Source: Streptomyces sp. NBC_01451
Lineage (GTDB): Bacteria; Actinomycetota; Actinomycetes; Streptomycetales; Streptomycetaceae
DNA: 64,000 nucleotides
Assembly (NCBI RefSeq): GCF_036227485.1
Contig: NZ_CP109479.1
Coordinates: forward strand, 7,750,001-7,814,000
Direction: 5' to 3'
Below the pieces are notes generated by a model that saw only the letters and a program-made list of their open reading frames with translations, was not told where the DNA came from and did not search any database. Numbering within the stretch: position 1 is the stretch's first letter; every line of letters begins with the position of its first letter. Positions 36,842-46,432 of the stretch are shown here, piece by piece. The position numbers and the translations under genes were made by a program.

Positions 36842-38038
36842 GTGGCCGAGTTCGCGAAGCTGCCCCCTTTCGACCCCGCCGACCCGCTCGGCCTCGACGA
36901 CCAGTTGGACGCGGAGGACCTGGCGATCAGGGACACCGTGCGGACCTGGGCGGCGGACCGCGTGCTGCCGTACGTCGCCGGGTGGTTCGAGGAGGGTGGG
37001 CTGCCGGACATCAGGGGGCTCGCGCGTGAGCTGGGCGGCATCGGCGCCCTCGGGATGTCCCTCAAGGGGTACGGGTGCGCCGGTGCGTCCGCCGTGCAGT
37101 ACGGCCTCGCCTGCCTGGAGCTGGAGGCCGCCGACTCCGGAATCCGCTCCCTCGTCTCCGTACAGGGCTCCCTCGCCATGTACGCCGTCCACAGCTACGG
37201 CAGCGAGGAGCAGAAGCGGCACTGGCTGCCGCGGATGGCCTCCGGCGACGTCATCGGCTGCTTCGGCCTGACCGAGCCCGACCACGGCTCCGACCCCGCC
37301 GGTATGCGTACGTACGCCAAGCGTGATGGCAGCGGCGGCGACTGGGTGCTCAACGGCCGGAAGATGTGGATCACCAACGGGTCGGTCGCCGGCGTGGCCG
37401 TCGTATGGGCGCAGACCGACGACGGCATCCGCGGGTTCGTCGTGCCCACCGACACCCCGGGGTTCTCCGCGCCCGAGATCAAGCACAAGTGGTCCCTGCG
37501 CGCTTCCGTCACCAGCGAACTCGTGCTCGACGACGTGAGGTTGCCCGCCGACGCCGTACTGCCTGACGTCACCGGACTCCGCGGGCCCCTCGGCTGTCTC
37601 TCCCACGCCCGCTACGGGATCGTCTGGGGTGCCATGGGCGCGGCCCGGTCCTGTTTCGAGGCCGCCGTCGACTACGCGAAGACGCGCGAGCAGTTCGGGC
37701 GGCCCATCGGGGGGTTCCAGCTCACCCAGGCCAAACTCGCCGACATGGCGGTCGAGCTGCACAAGGGGATTCTGCTCGCCCACCATCTGGGGCGGCGCAT
37801 GGACGCCGGCCGCCTGCGTCCCGAGCAGGTCAGCTTCGGCAAGCTCAACAACGTACGAGAGGCCATCGACATCTGCCGTACGGCCCGGACGATCCTCGGC
37901 GCCAACGGGATCTCGCTCGAATACCCCGTGATGCGGCACGCGACGAACCTCGAATCGGTGCTCACGTACGAGGGCACCGTCGAGATGCACCAGCTGGTGC
38001 TGGGCAAGGCGCTCACCGGACTTGACGCCTTCCGCTGA
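36842..38038 (+). CDS. Acyl-CoA dehydrogenase, glutaryl-CoA dehydrogenase-like
   Basis: A 398-residue FAD enzyme oxidising an acyl-CoA at the alpha-beta position. Motifs: IGCFGLTEPDHGSDP and NGRKMWITNGSVAGVAVVWA for FAD and substrate binding, ARYGIVWGAMGAARSCFEAA, and catalytic Glu in TYEGTVEMHQLVLG. The YEGT-x3-H context and overall pattern resemble glutaryl-CoA dehydrogenases rather than short- or medium-chain enzymes. GTG 36842 has GGAGG seven bases upstream. A TetR-type palindrome just before it suggests control by an acyl-CoA or acid ligand. Confidence 0.9.
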   Translation: MAEFAKLPPFDPADPLGLDDQLDAEDLAIRDTVRTWAADRVLPYVAGWFEEGGLPDIRGLARELGGIGALGMSLKGYGCAGASAVQYGLACLELEAADSGIRSLVSVQGSLAMYAVHSYGSEEQKRHWLPRMASGDVIGCFGLTEPDHGSDPAGMRTYAKRDGSGGDWVLNGRKMWITNGSVAGVAVVWAQTDDGIRGFVVPTDTPGFSAPEIKHKWSLRASVTSELVLDDVRLPADAVLPDVTGLRGPLGCLSHARYGIVWGAMGAARSCFEAAVDYAKTREQFGRPIGGFQLTQAKLADMAVELHKGILLAHHLGRRMDAGRLRPEQVSFGKLNNVREAIDICRTARTILGANGISLEYPVMRHATNLESVLTYEGTVEMHQLVLGKALTGLDAFR

Positions 38039-38076
38039 CCTGAACAACGGACGGCGGGGCCGGTGAGCGGCCTTGC

Positions 38077-38520
38077 TCAGCTCTGGTTGAAGAAGCCGTC
38101 CGCGCGGTGCGGCTGGGCCTCCCCGCTGACGATCTCCGTGTCGGCGGGGGTCAGCAGGAACACGCGGCTGGACACCCGCTCGATGGAGCCGCGCAGGCCG
38201 AAGATGAGGCCCGCGGCGAAGTCGACGACGCGCTTGGCGTCGGCGGCGTCCATGGCGGTGAGGTTCATGATGACCGGGACGCCGTCCCGGAAGAGCTCAC
38301 CGATGGCGCGGGCGTCCCGGAAACTGTCCGGGGTGACCGTGCCGATCCGGCGGCCCTTCTCCTCGGCCACCTCGCCGGCGACCTTGACCCGGGGGTCCGT
38401 GACCCAGGCATCCCCGGGCTGCTCGGTCCCCTCGGAGTAGTCGTCGTCGTAGTAACGCTCGTCATCGTTGTTGTCGTCGACGAGGCCAAGCCAGGCACTC
38501 GCCTTGCGTACCGATCCCAT
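38077..38520 (-). CDS. sflA: SepF-like cell division protein
   Basis: A 147-residue SepF-family protein. It starts [17 protein letters not shown], a short membrane-associating N-terminus, then an acidic stretch ([10 protein letters not shown]) and the SepF core from about residue 60 ([45 protein letters not shown]). S. coelicolor has SepF plus two paralogues, SflA and SflB, which affect FtsZ placement in sporulation; length and gene neighbourhood point to SflA. The main sepF normally lies in the division cluster, which is not here. GAGGAGG precedes ATG 38520. Confidence 0.85.
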   Translation of the reverse strand: MGSVRKASAWLGLVDDNNDDERYYDDDYSEGTEQPGDAWVTDPRVKVAGEVAEEKGRRIGTVTPDSFRDARAIGELFRDGVPVIMNLTAMDAADAKRVVDFAAGLIFGLRGSIERVSSRVFLLTPADTEIVSGEAQPHRADGFFNQS

Positions 38521-39420
38521 GGACGCCTCCTCTCACAGCGGTCTCTCATGCATTCCGCATCCCTATGGTCATCCATGATGCGGATGGCGCGCCAAGTGAA
38601 TAGACGCCGCGCGGGGGTTTCGTGACGGTACTGGTGCACAACCATTTCGTCGAGAGGCCCCGCGCCGCAAGGGTCTTGCCGTGTCCGACTGCTGACTGAG
38701 AGTGAAATATGATTCTTCGTGGCGTATGGGTGAGCGTTGGGACGTATGGGTGAATGGGCGTCCTGCCCGCTTTCCTGACGGATGCTCAGTCACAGTCGGC
38801 GGATGCCCAGTCGAGTCCGGATCACACCTGACGGTGGGTCAGTCCATGATCTCCGGCGGGGGGATCCGTGACTTCTCGATCGCCGGGCCGTGAGCATGCT
38901 TCGCCCGTGCCGGGCGGTCTCCCGGGCGGGCGCGGGGAAGAGTCGCGGGGAAAGGGCCGCGGGAAAGCGCGGAGGGAAGTGATGGGGCCGAGGAAAGAAA
39001 AAAGGGGGAGGTGCTTGAGGGGAGGGTGTGCGTGAGTGTGAAGGCGCGGATGAGGCGTGAGGTGTGAAGGTGTGCGGGAGAAACGCGAAAAGGCGCCCGG
39101 ACGAGCGGGCGCGCAGGGGGTCAGCTCAACAGGAGGAGGACCACACTCGACCGAGGTCGATGTGGGAGCGTTTGACCAGCCACTGCTGTGGATGCATGGG
39201 GCAAGTGGAACAGGCATTCGGTGTGGCGTCAACCAACATGAGACGAACCGCTCACAGTTCGGACAGCCTTGACAGTGAGGGGAAACGTCCCCGTAAAGTC
39301 GTTGGACGGCCCTGCTGAGGGGCTCGGCCGTACCGTGCGCAATGGACCGCCGTATCGCGTCCTGCGACACCCGTGTGAAGGCGTCACCGTGTTCGACCTA
39401 TCGCGTCGCGGAGCCTTTGC
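38521..39420. other. 900-base intergenic region with repeats and palindromes
   Basis: No convincing gene. Upstream of sflA is TCCGCATC-N15-GATGCGGA (38554-38584). CGTATGGGTGA is repeated exactly at 38723 and 38743, 20 bases apart. From about 38930 to 39110 the plus strand is strikingly purine-rich. A hairpin with TCGACC-GA-GGTCGA core lies at 39141-39165. A 63-codon frame at 38702 has no ribosome binding site. The last part holds a candidate promoter for the next gene. Confidence 0.45.
39269..39299 (+). promoter_or_regulatory. Candidate promoter with internal palindrome
   Basis: TTGACA (39269-39274) and TAAAGT (39294-39299) are 19 bases apart, slightly long. Between them GGGGA-AACG-TCCCC (39279-39292) forms a palindrome that a repressor could occupy. 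It lies about 120 bases before the FAD protein gene. Predicted from pattern only. Confidence 0.35.
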
Positions 39421-41457
39421 ATGTCCTCAGAGATCCTGGCCGGACCGGCCTCACCCACAGACCCGGAACAGCCGCGTGACGCGGCGCCGCCGCCGACCCT
39501 TGTCATAGTCGGGGCCGGTCCGCGGGGGACCGGTCTTCTGGAGCGGATCGCCGCCAACGCGCCCGAGCTGTACGGGGATTCCGGCCTCGACATCCATCTC
39601 GTCGACCCCTATCCGCCGGGCGCCGGGCGGATCTGGCGCGAGGAGCAGTCCCCGCTGCTGTGGATGAACTCGCAGGCACAGGACGTCACCATGTTCACCG
39701 ACGAGACGGTGGCCATGGCAGGCCCGGTGCGTCCGGGACCCACACTGCACGAGTGGGCGGACATCGACGGCCGCGTCTTCTCGGACCGCCGACGCCTCGG
39801 CGCCTACCTGAACTGGGTGTACGAGGACACGCTGGCCGCCCTGCCGCCCGGCATCCGCGTCCAGTACCACGTCGGTCGCGCCCTGCGGGTCGGCGGGCCG
39901 CGCGAGGGACGCCAGCAGGTGTGGCTGGAGGGGCGCGACCAGCCGCTGCCCGCCGACCTCGTCGTGCTGACGCTCGGACATCTCGATGCCGAACTCGACC
40001 GAGAGCAGAGCGAGTTGGCCGCCTATGCGCGGGCCAACGGGCTGGTCCATCTGCCACCCGACTTCACCGCCGACAGTGACCTGTCCGCGCTGCGGCCCGG
40101 TGAGCCCGTCCTCGTGCGGGGCTTCGGGCTGGCCTTCGTCGACCTGATGGTGCTCCTCACGGAAGGGCGTGGCGGACGCTATGAAGAAGACGGCGAAGGG
40201 GAGTTGGTCTACCGGCCGTCCGGGCGGGAGCCCGTGCTGTACGTCGGTTCGCGACGCGGGGTGCCGTACCACTCGAAGATCGGCTACGACTGGACCGGTG
40301 AACGGCCGCCCCTCCCAAGGTTCTTCGGGCCCGGCGAGGTGGACGCCCTGCTCGCGCGTCCGGACGGCTTCGACTTCCGGCGGGACGTGTGGCCGCTGGT
40401 GGAGAAGGAGTTGGGGTTCGCGCACTACCACCGGCTGTTCACCGTCCACCCCGAGCGCACCAGGGGTGCCTGGACGGACTTCGAGGAGAAGTACGTCGCC
40501 GCGAGCCGGGTGGAGCGGGAGGCGCTGGTCGCCTCCACCGTGCCCGATCCGGCCGACCGGCTCGACCTCGGCGTCCTCGACCGTCCGCTGGAGGGGGTGC
40601 GGTATCCGTCGTACGAAGCGCTTCAGGAAGGGCTGCGAGGGTACATCCGAGACGATCTGACCCGTCGTCACGATCCGTCGTACAGCCCGGACCTGGCTGT
40701 GTTTCTCGGGCTGCTCTCCGTCTACGGGCAACTGGTGCGGCTCGGTGACATCGGACCCTGGTGGCACGGCTTCTTCAGCTACCTCGCCTCCGGGCCGCCC
40801 GGACCCCGGCTCCACCAGATGCTCGCACTGTCCCGGGCCGGCATCCTCGACTTCCTCGGCGCCGACGTGACCGTCACCGCCGCGGACGGGGTCTTCCGGG
40901 CGAGCGGCGTCAGTGTGCCCGGTGCCTCGGTGGAGGCCCGCGCGCTCGTCGAGGCCCGGCTGCCGGAACCCACCCTGGAGCGCGCCCGCGACACTCTGTT
41001 GCGCGAGCTGTACAACGACGGGGCAGGTGTGACCTCCGAGGGGCTGCTCGCCGTGGACCCCGGTGACGGGCGGCTCCTGGACCGGGACGGCCGGCCGCAT
41101 CCACGGCGCTTCGCACTCGGGCCGCACACCGAGGCGCGGGGCTCCGGCGCGTTCACCCGGCCGCGCACCGGAGGGCCCGCCTTCCGGCAGAACGACGCGA
41201 CCGCGCGCGCCGTGCTGACCTTTCTGGGGGCCCTGGACGCCCGCGGGCCCGACGCCGAGTCCGGCGAGGACCGTGCTGCCGAACACCACGCCGATCGCGC
41301 GGTCGAACGTCGCGATGAACGTCGTGAGGAACGTGCTGTCGAACGTCGTGGCGGGCGGGGTGCCGATCGTGTTGCCGAGCGCGGTGTCGACCCGGTGGCC
41401 GAACCGGCGGTCGAACCCGTGATCGAACCCGTGGTCGATCACGACACCGCCGCATGA
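39421..41457 (+). CDS. FAD/NAD(P)-binding protein (NAD_binding_9-like)
   Basis: A 678-residue flavoprotein. The N-terminal dinucleotide-binding motif is VIVGAGPRGTGLLERIA near residues 28-44, followed by PYPPGAGRIWR and the LLWMNSQAQDVTMF segment typical of the FAD/NAD(P)-binding family often found beside siderophore or ornithine monooxygenase-like genes. VLVRGFGLAFVDLMVLLTEGRGG marks a second nucleotide-binding site. The last 70 residues are a charged near-repeat tail (ERRDERREERAVERR). It is followed by a flavin monooxygenase, suggesting a shared oxidative pathway. The substrate is unknown. Confidence 0.8.
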   Translation: MSSEILAGPASPTDPEQPRDAAPPPTLVIVGAGPRGTGLLERIAANAPELYGDSGLDIHLVDPYPPGAGRIWREEQSPLLWMNSQAQDVTMFTDETVAMAGPVRPGPTLHEWADIDGRVFSDRRRLGAYLNWVYEDTLAALPPGIRVQYHVGRALRVGGPREGRQQVWLEGRDQPLPADLVVLTLGHLDAELDREQSELAAYARANGLVHLPPDFTADSDLSALRPGEPVLVRGFGLAFVDLMVLLTEGRGGRYEEDGEGELVYRPSGREPVLYVGSRRGVPYHSKIGYDWTGERPPLPRFFGPGEVDALLARPDGFDFRRDVWPLVEKELGFAHYHRLFTVHPERTRGAWTDFEEKYVAASRVEREALVASTVPDPADRLDLGVLDRPLEGVRYPSYEALQEGLRGYIRDDLTRRHDPSYSPDLAVFLGLLSVYGQLVRLGDIGPWWHGFFSYLASGPPGPRLHQMLALSRAGILDFLGADVTVTAADGVFRASGVSVPGASVEARALVEARLPEPTLERARDTLLRELYNDGAGVTSEGLLAVDPGDGRLLDRDGRPHPRRFALGPHTEARGSGAFTRPRTGGPAFRQNDATARAVLTFLGALDARGPDAESGEDRAAEHHADRAVERRDERREERAVERRGGRGADRVAERGVDPVAEPAVEPVIEPVVDHDTAA

Positions 41458-41509
41458 AGCCTTCCTGACGACGCGGGTGCTGTGACGCACCGACGAAAGG
41501 TTCATCCTC

Positions 41510-42643
41510 ATGACCTCAACGCACGGCCGGGGGCTGCTGCACCTGGCCGCCGCCGTCGACCGGCCGGTGGCCGGGCAACAGGCACTGTTCGACGCCGGCC
41601 TGTACGTCGAGTCTGCGCGGCTCGCCGAGAGCGGCGGGCTCGACTTCGTGACGCTCGGCGACTCCTTCGCGCGCCCCGGCCCGGACGCGCTCGACGTCCT
41701 CACCCGGGTCGCGCCCGCCACCACGCGGATCGGTCTGGTGCCCACCGTGACCACCACCCACACCGAGCCCTTCCACGTCCAGGCGGCGGTGGCGACCCTC
41801 GACCGGATCAGCGGCGGCCGGGCCGGCTGGCAGCTCGACGTGTCGGCGACCGGGGCCGAGGCCCGGCTCTTCGGCCGCCGCCGTGCCGCCCCCGGCGACG
41901 AGCTGTGGCGGGAGGCCGGTGAAGTCGCCGACGCGGCGGCCCGCTTGTGGGACAGCGGGGAGGACGACGCAGAGGTGCGGGACATGGCGGCCGGCCGCTT
42001 CGTCGACCGGGACAAGCCGCACCACGCCGACTCCGAGGGCGCCACCTTCTCCGTCAAGGGCCCGTCCGTCGTGCCGCGGCCACCGCAGGGCCACCCCGTC
42101 CGTGTCGTCGACGCCACCGAGGGACAGGCCCGGCAGATCGCGGCCCGGTACGCCGACGTGGTGCTCGTCCGGGCGGTGAGCGCCGCTCAGGCGGGGGCCG
42201 TGCGTGACGAACTGCGGGTTGCCGCCAAGGACTTGGGGCGCGACCCGGACGAGCTGCGGGTCCTCGCGAGCCTTGTCGTCGACCTGGGCGGTGGCGAGCA
42301 CGCGGCCGAGCCCGGGCACGGGGGCGGGGGTCCCCGGCCGAGCGCGCACGGCCCGCTGTACCGGGGCGGACCTGTGGACCTCGCCGAACTGATCACCGCC
42401 TGGCACACGTCCGGCGTCGTCGACGGCTTCCATCTCGTCCCCGCCGAGCCGCGCCGCGACCTGGAGCGGCTCGTCAACGCAACGGTGGCGCTGCTCCAGC
42501 ACCGGAGCCTGTTCCGCACCTTCTACCCGGGCCGCACACTCCGGGAGCACCTGGGGCTGGCCCGGCCGGCCAACCAGTACGCGGGCCACCGTCGCCGCGA
42601 CGAGCGCCCGGGAGTCCTTGGTCGGCGCCCCTCGGTCGGTTGA
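41510..42643 (+). CDS. LLM-class flavin-dependent monooxygenase
   Basis: A 377-residue member of the bacterial luciferase-like family, closest in pattern to nitrilotriacetate / pristinamycin-type monooxygenases (NtaA/SnaA). Visible are LAESGGLDFVTLGDSFARPGP, LVPTVTTTHTEPFHVQAAVATLDRISGGRAGW and the C-terminal FRTFYPGRTLREHLGLARP. Such enzymes use reduced FMN from a separate reductase. After the natural-looking end (LARPANQYA), the last 20 residues are basic and probably not part of the ancestral protein. They run into a decayed paralogue. ATG 41510 has AAAGG upstream. Confidence 0.85.
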   Translation: MTSTHGRGLLHLAAAVDRPVAGQQALFDAGLYVESARLAESGGLDFVTLGDSFARPGPDALDVLTRVAPATTRIGLVPTVTTTHTEPFHVQAAVATLDRISGGRAGWQLDVSATGAEARLFGRRRAAPGDELWREAGEVADAAARLWDSGEDDAEVRDMAAGRFVDRDKPHHADSEGATFSVKGPSVVPRPPQGHPVRVVDATEGQARQIAARYADVVLVRAVSAAQAGAVRDELRVAAKDLGRDPDELRVLASLVVDLGGGEHAAEPGHGGGGPRPSAHGPLYRGGPVDLAELITAWHTSGVVDGFHLVPAEPRRDLERLVNATVALLQHRSLFRTFYPGRTLREHLGLARPANQYAGHRRRDERPGVLGRRPSVG

Positions 42644-42865
42644 GTCGGTCGCCGACGCGCTTGAGGCGTTCGTACGAGAGGGCGCAGCCGACGGGGTCGT
42701 CCTCGTTCCGCATCCCGCCCCGGGCGGCCTGGACGAGTTCGTGGACCGGGCTGCGTGGACCGGGTTGTGCCGCTGCTCCAGGAACATGGCGCGTTCCGTA
42801 CGGAACAGGCGGCGGCCATGCTGCGCTCGCGCCTCGGACCGGGCGAACCCGTATGGACGGGCTGA
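42585..42865 (+). pseudogene. Frameshifted C-terminal fragment of a second LLM monooxygenase
   Basis: In a different frame from the upstream gene, 42585 onward reads SLVGAPRSVESVADALEAF, then GAADGVVLVPHPAPGGLDEFVDR, the typical C-terminal third of an LLM monooxygenase. The frame breaks where GTGGACCGGG is repeated (42741-42750 and 42755-42764). After the repeat, VVPLLQEHGAFRTEQAAAML continues in another frame up to TGA 42863-42865. A 14-base duplication explains the shift. The N-terminal two thirds are missing, so this is a remnant, not a gene. Confidence 0.7.
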
Positions 42866-43013
42866 CTGGGCGCCTACTGGGCGCCGCACTTACAAAGATG
42901 ACATACAGGTTGTGTACGGGCCGCGCACGGAACGCGTGGTCCGGGGCGTGCGCCGAAGGCGGCGCACAGCGGGTTTCCAGGGAGTGGGCTGGCGTGGGTT
43001 CTGGTGTGGGTTC

Positions 43014-43814
43014 ATGACGGTGGACGGGGCCGAGGCATGGCAGAAGTGGCACGAACGGCGCATCGAGACGGTGTCGGCGCCCTACGGGCCCCTCGCACTC
43101 GTCGGTACGCACTGGCTTGAGGGCTTTCCGGACGGTCGACTTCCGGCCATCCCGGGTCGGTGGACGGCCGACGGTGACGGGGTCCTCCTGGCAGCCGACG
43201 CCACGGACGGGCTGACACTCGACGGCGAGCCCTTCGCGGGGGAGATCCGGCTGGCCGCCGACGCCGGTCCGGCGGGCGCGGCCCGGGTCGGTCTCGGCGA
43301 GCGACGCCTGGTCGTACTGGTGCGCGAGGGCAGCTGGGGTGTGCGCGACTTCGACCCCGGCGCCCGGACGCGCACGGCGTTCAAGGGCGTCGAGGCGACC
43401 CCGTACGACCCGCGCTGGTCGGTACCCGGCCGGTTCACGCCGTACGACGGGCGGCACACCGTGCGTGTCACGAACGCGGACGGGCGCGAGCGCGGACTGG
43501 GGCTCGGCGGTGAACTGACGTTCTCGCTCGACGGGCAGGAGCAGACGCTGCGCGTGAGCGTCGAGGAGGACGGCACACTCTGGGCCGTCTTCGCCGACTC
43601 CACCAGCGGTGACGGCAGTTACCGCTTCCGGTTCCTGCGCCCCGCGGCCCCGGACGCCGAGGGGCGCACAACGGTGGACTTCAACCGGTCCCTGCTCCCG
43701 CCGTGTGCGTTCGCCGACCACTTCGTCTGCCCCTTTCCGCCGCCGGGCAATACGCTGGGCGTCGCGATAGCCGCAGGGGAGCGCGATCTCCGTCAGAACG
43801 CCGGGGTTCCTTGA
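43014..43814 (+). CDS. DUF1684 family protein
   Basis: A 266-residue protein of the DUF1684 family. The start AEAWQKWHERRIETVSAPYGPLALVGTHWL is typical, as are TPYDPRWSVPGRFTPY and the C-terminal TTVDFNRSLLPPCAFADHFVCPFPPPGNTL. No enzymatic activity is established for this family to my knowledge. ATG 43014 is chosen, since the frame continues upstream into the decayed monooxygenase without homology. No signal peptide. Neighbours give no clear clue. Confidence 0.85.
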   Translation: MTVDGAEAWQKWHERRIETVSAPYGPLALVGTHWLEGFPDGRLPAIPGRWTADGDGVLLAADATDGLTLDGEPFAGEIRLAADAGPAGAARVGLGERRLVVLVREGSWGVRDFDPGARTRTAFKGVEATPYDPRWSVPGRFTPYDGRHTVRVTNADGRERGLGLGGELTFSLDGQEQTLRVSVEEDGTLWAVFADSTSGDGSYRFRFLRPAAPDAEGRTTVDFNRSLLPPCAFADHFVCPFPPPGNTLGVAIAAGERDLRQNAGVP

Positions 43815-44015
43815 TCGACCCCTGTGGACAGTACGGGGTTGAACAACGTGAGGCCGAAAGGCGCCCTTGCGTCGACCGGTCGGACGGTCGAATACTCCCA
43901 CCCAGCGCTTGTCAGGGTCACAGCATGTCCGGAACCCGGGCAGAACGACTCCGACTGCGCCTCACGGGCCCCGACCCCACGCGGGCCCCCGACTTCCCAT
44001 GTGGAGGAACGACAA

Positions 44016-44924
44016 GTGAGGATCAAGCGCACCACCCCCCGCAGTGGCATCACGAGACGGACCCGGCTGATCGCCGTCAGCACCGGACTCGTGGCTGCCG
44101 CAGCCATCGCGATCCCCAATGCGACAGCCGCCGACGTCACCACCTTCAGCACCGCCCAGCTCTCCAAGGCGAGCGGCTCGGTACTCAAGGCCGACATCCC
44201 GGGCACCGCCTGGGCCGTCGACGCCAAGACGAACCGCGTTGTCGTCACCGTCGACAGTACGGTCTCCAAGGCGGAGATCGCGAAGATCAAGCGACAGGCG
44301 GGCACCACCGCCGGCGCCATCACCATCAAGAAGACCCCCGGCAAGTTCAGCAAACTGATCTCCGGCGGCGACGCAATCTATGCGAGTAGCTGGCGCTGCT
44401 CCCTGGGCTTCAACGTCCGCAGCGGCTCCACCTACTACTTCCTGACCGCCGGTCACTGCACCGACGGCGCGGGCAACTGGTGGTCCAACTCCGGTCGGAC
44501 GACTCTGCTCGGCGCGACCTCGGGCTCCAGCTTCCCGACGAACGACTACGGGATCGTCAAGTACGCGAGCAGCTACCCCGTCAGCTCGATCTCGGGCACG
44601 GTCGGCAGCGTCGACATCACCAGCGCCGCCACCCCGTCCGTGAACACCACGGTCTACCGCCGCGGCTCCACCACCGGCATCCACAGCGGCCGGGTCACCG
44701 CGTTGAACGCGACCGTCAACTACGGCGGCGGCGACGTCGTCTACGGCATGATCCAGACCACGGTCTGCGCCGAGCCCGGCGACTCGGGCGGCCCGCTCTA
44801 CTCCAACAGCGGTGTCGCCTACGGTCTGACCTCGGGCGGCAGCGGCAACTGCTCCTCCGGTGGCACGACCTTCTTCCAGCCCGTCACGGAGGCTTTGAGC
44901 GCCTACGGCGTCAGCGTCTTCTAG
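44016..44924 (+). CDS. Streptogrisin-type S1 serine protease
   Basis: A secreted 302-residue preproprotease. The signal peptide spans about residues 1-38 (ATA-AD cleavage). A propeptide with [19 protein letters not shown] follows. The mature enzyme probably starts at [10 protein letters not shown] near residue 116. The catalytic triad is visible as TAGHC, NDYGIV and GDSGG. The fold is chymotrypsin-like, as in streptogrisins A and B, and such enzymes digest extracellular protein. GTG 44016 has GGAGG eight bases upstream. A hairpin terminator follows, and a broken paralogue lies 1.5 kb downstream. Confidence 0.93.
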   Translation: MRIKRTTPRSGITRRTRLIAVSTGLVAAAAIAIPNATAADVTTFSTAQLSKASGSVLKADIPGTAWAVDAKTNRVVVTVDSTVSKAEIAKIKRQAGTTAGAITIKKTPGKFSKLISGGDAIYASSWRCSLGFNVRSGSTYYFLTAGHCTDGAGNWWSNSGRTTLLGATSGSSFPTNDYGIVKYASSYPVSSISGTVGSVDITSAATPSVNTTVYRRGSTTGIHSGRVTALNATVNYGGGDVVYGMIQTTVCAEPGDSGGPLYSNSGVAYGLTSGGSGNCSSGGTTFFQPVTEALSAYGVSVF

Positions 44925-44999
44925 GGCCGGTCACGGCACCATCGGCCTCCGCACGGCCGACCGCACGATCAGTCCGACCTGCAGCCGGCAGCAGCAGGA

Positions 45000-45032
45000 G
45001 AGCCCCCGTACGCGACTCGTGTGCGGGGGCTC
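45000..45032 (+). terminator. Terminator after the intact S1 protease
   Basis: A stem of 9 perfect pairs (GAGCCCCCG with CGGGGGCTC), extended by three more including one G-U pair, around a nine-base loop. It lies 75 bases past the protease stop, before the slipin gene. Confidence 0.75.
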
Positions 45033-45161
45033 GCCCTTGTCCGCCCCACGGAGTTACCTTCGAAGTACAGGAAGAAGTGCGGGAAGCATCGGCAGAACGA
45101 CAGGTACCCGCAGTACGGGAAGTCTCCCTGCGTACGCTCACTTCGGACCCTGGGGGCCGGC

Positions 45162-46190
45162 ATGGTCGAGGAGCTGGTGACGGCGGGAGTCGCTGTCGCG
45201 TCCGCCGGAGTGCTGTACGTGACGGCTGCGGCGCGGGTCGTCAAACAGTACGAGCGGGGTGTGGTGTTCCGGCTCGGGCGGCTCTCGTCGCATGTGCGCG
45301 GACCCGGGTTCACCGTGATCGTGCCCTTCGTGGACAGGATCCGCAAAGTCAACATGCAGATCGTGACGATGCCCGTGCCCGCGCAGGAGGGCATCACACG
45401 GGACAACGTCACGGTCCGGGTCGACGCGGTCGTCTACTTCAAGGTCGTCGACGCGGCCGAGGCGGTCGTCCAGGTCGAGGACTACCGGTTCGCGGTCTCC
45501 CAGATGGCGCAGACCTCGCTGCGTTCGATCATCGGCAAGAGTGATCTGGACGATCTGCTGTCCAACCGCGAAAAGCTCAACCAGGGCCTGGAGTTGATGA
45601 TCGACAGCCCGGCCATGGGCTGGGGTGTGCAGATCGACCGGGTGGAGATCAAGGACGTGTCCCTGCCGGAGACCATGAAGCGCTCGATGGCCCGCCAGGC
45701 CGAGGCCGACCGGGAGCGGCGGGCCCGGGTCATCAACGCGGACGCCGAGTTGCAGGCCTCGAAGAAGCTCGCGGAGGCCGCCGGAGTGATGTCCGAGCAG
45801 CCCGCCGCACTCCAACTCCGGCTGCTCCAGACGGTGGTGGCGGTCGCGGCCGAGAAGAACTCGACGCTCGTCCTGCCCTTCCCGGTGGAACTGCTCCGCT
45901 TCCTGGAACGGGCACAGCATCCGGCCGCACCGCCGGCACCGGCAGCGGCGCCCGCACCGGCGGCGGAACCGCAGGCCGCACCCTCGGCAGGGCCGACGAA
46001 GGTGATGCCGGCGCCGCAGGAAGAAGCGCGGCAGGAGATCGCCGAGCGACCAGAGCGGTCAGAGCGGTCAGAACAGTACGAGCAGCCCGAGCGGTCAGAG
46101 CAGTCCGAGCAATCGGTGCGGGAGCAACTGCCGTCCGCCGCTTCCCTGTTGGAATTGAACTCCAAGAGGTCGATTTCAAGACAGGACTAG
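45162..46190 (+). CDS. Slipin / SPFH-domain (stomatin-like) protein
   Basis: A 342-residue membrane-attached protein. A single hydrophobic N-terminal segment is followed by the SPFH/PHB domain: VKQYERGVVFRLGRL, GPGFTVIVPFVDRIRKV, ITRDNVTVRVDAVVYFKV and LDDLLSNREKLNQGLE. A coiled coil follows at about 180-215 (AEADRERRARVINADAELQASKKL). Such proteins oligomerise in membranes. The last 70 residues are low-complexity, first Pro-Ala, then Glu-Arg-Ser-Gln near repeats (RSERSEQYEQPERSEQSEQS). ATG 45162 is supported by the domain start. No partner nfeD gene is adjacent. Confidence 0.9.
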   Translation: MVEELVTAGVAVASAGVLYVTAAARVVKQYERGVVFRLGRLSSHVRGPGFTVIVPFVDRIRKVNMQIVTMPVPAQEGITRDNVTVRVDAVVYFKVVDAAEAVVQVEDYRFAVSQMAQTSLRSIIGKSDLDDLLSNREKLNQGLELMIDSPAMGWGVQIDRVEIKDVSLPETMKRSMARQAEADRERRARVINADAELQASKKLAEAAGVMSEQPAALQLRLLQTVVAVAAEKNSTLVLPFPVELLRFLERAQHPAAPPAPAAAPAPAAEPQAAPSAGPTKVMPAPQEEARQEIAERPERSERSEQYEQPERSEQSEQSVREQLPSAASLLELNSKRSISRQD

Positions 46191-46432
46191 ACCTTACGGT
46201 CTGTCCACTCGTTACTCACACGTGGTGTTTGCGGTGCGAATACTTGTGAAGCAATTGCGAGATGGCCGTGGGCAGTCAAGGTGGGTCGGTGGGTGGGGCG
46301 CGGGTGCGTTTGTCCACGCGCGTCCTGAAGTCGGCCTTGTGTGCTCCCGAACGCCTCGGAACATTGGGTGGCGTTCCACCGGCAAGGGAGGTCCCCACAA
46401 CCTTCTGTCGGACCCCCGCAGGAGGACGCGAG

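Noticed and set aside
38702..38893. 63-codon frame upstream of sflA
   Set aside because: No ribosome binding site, no homology, and it spans the direct repeats, so regulatory DNA is the better reading.
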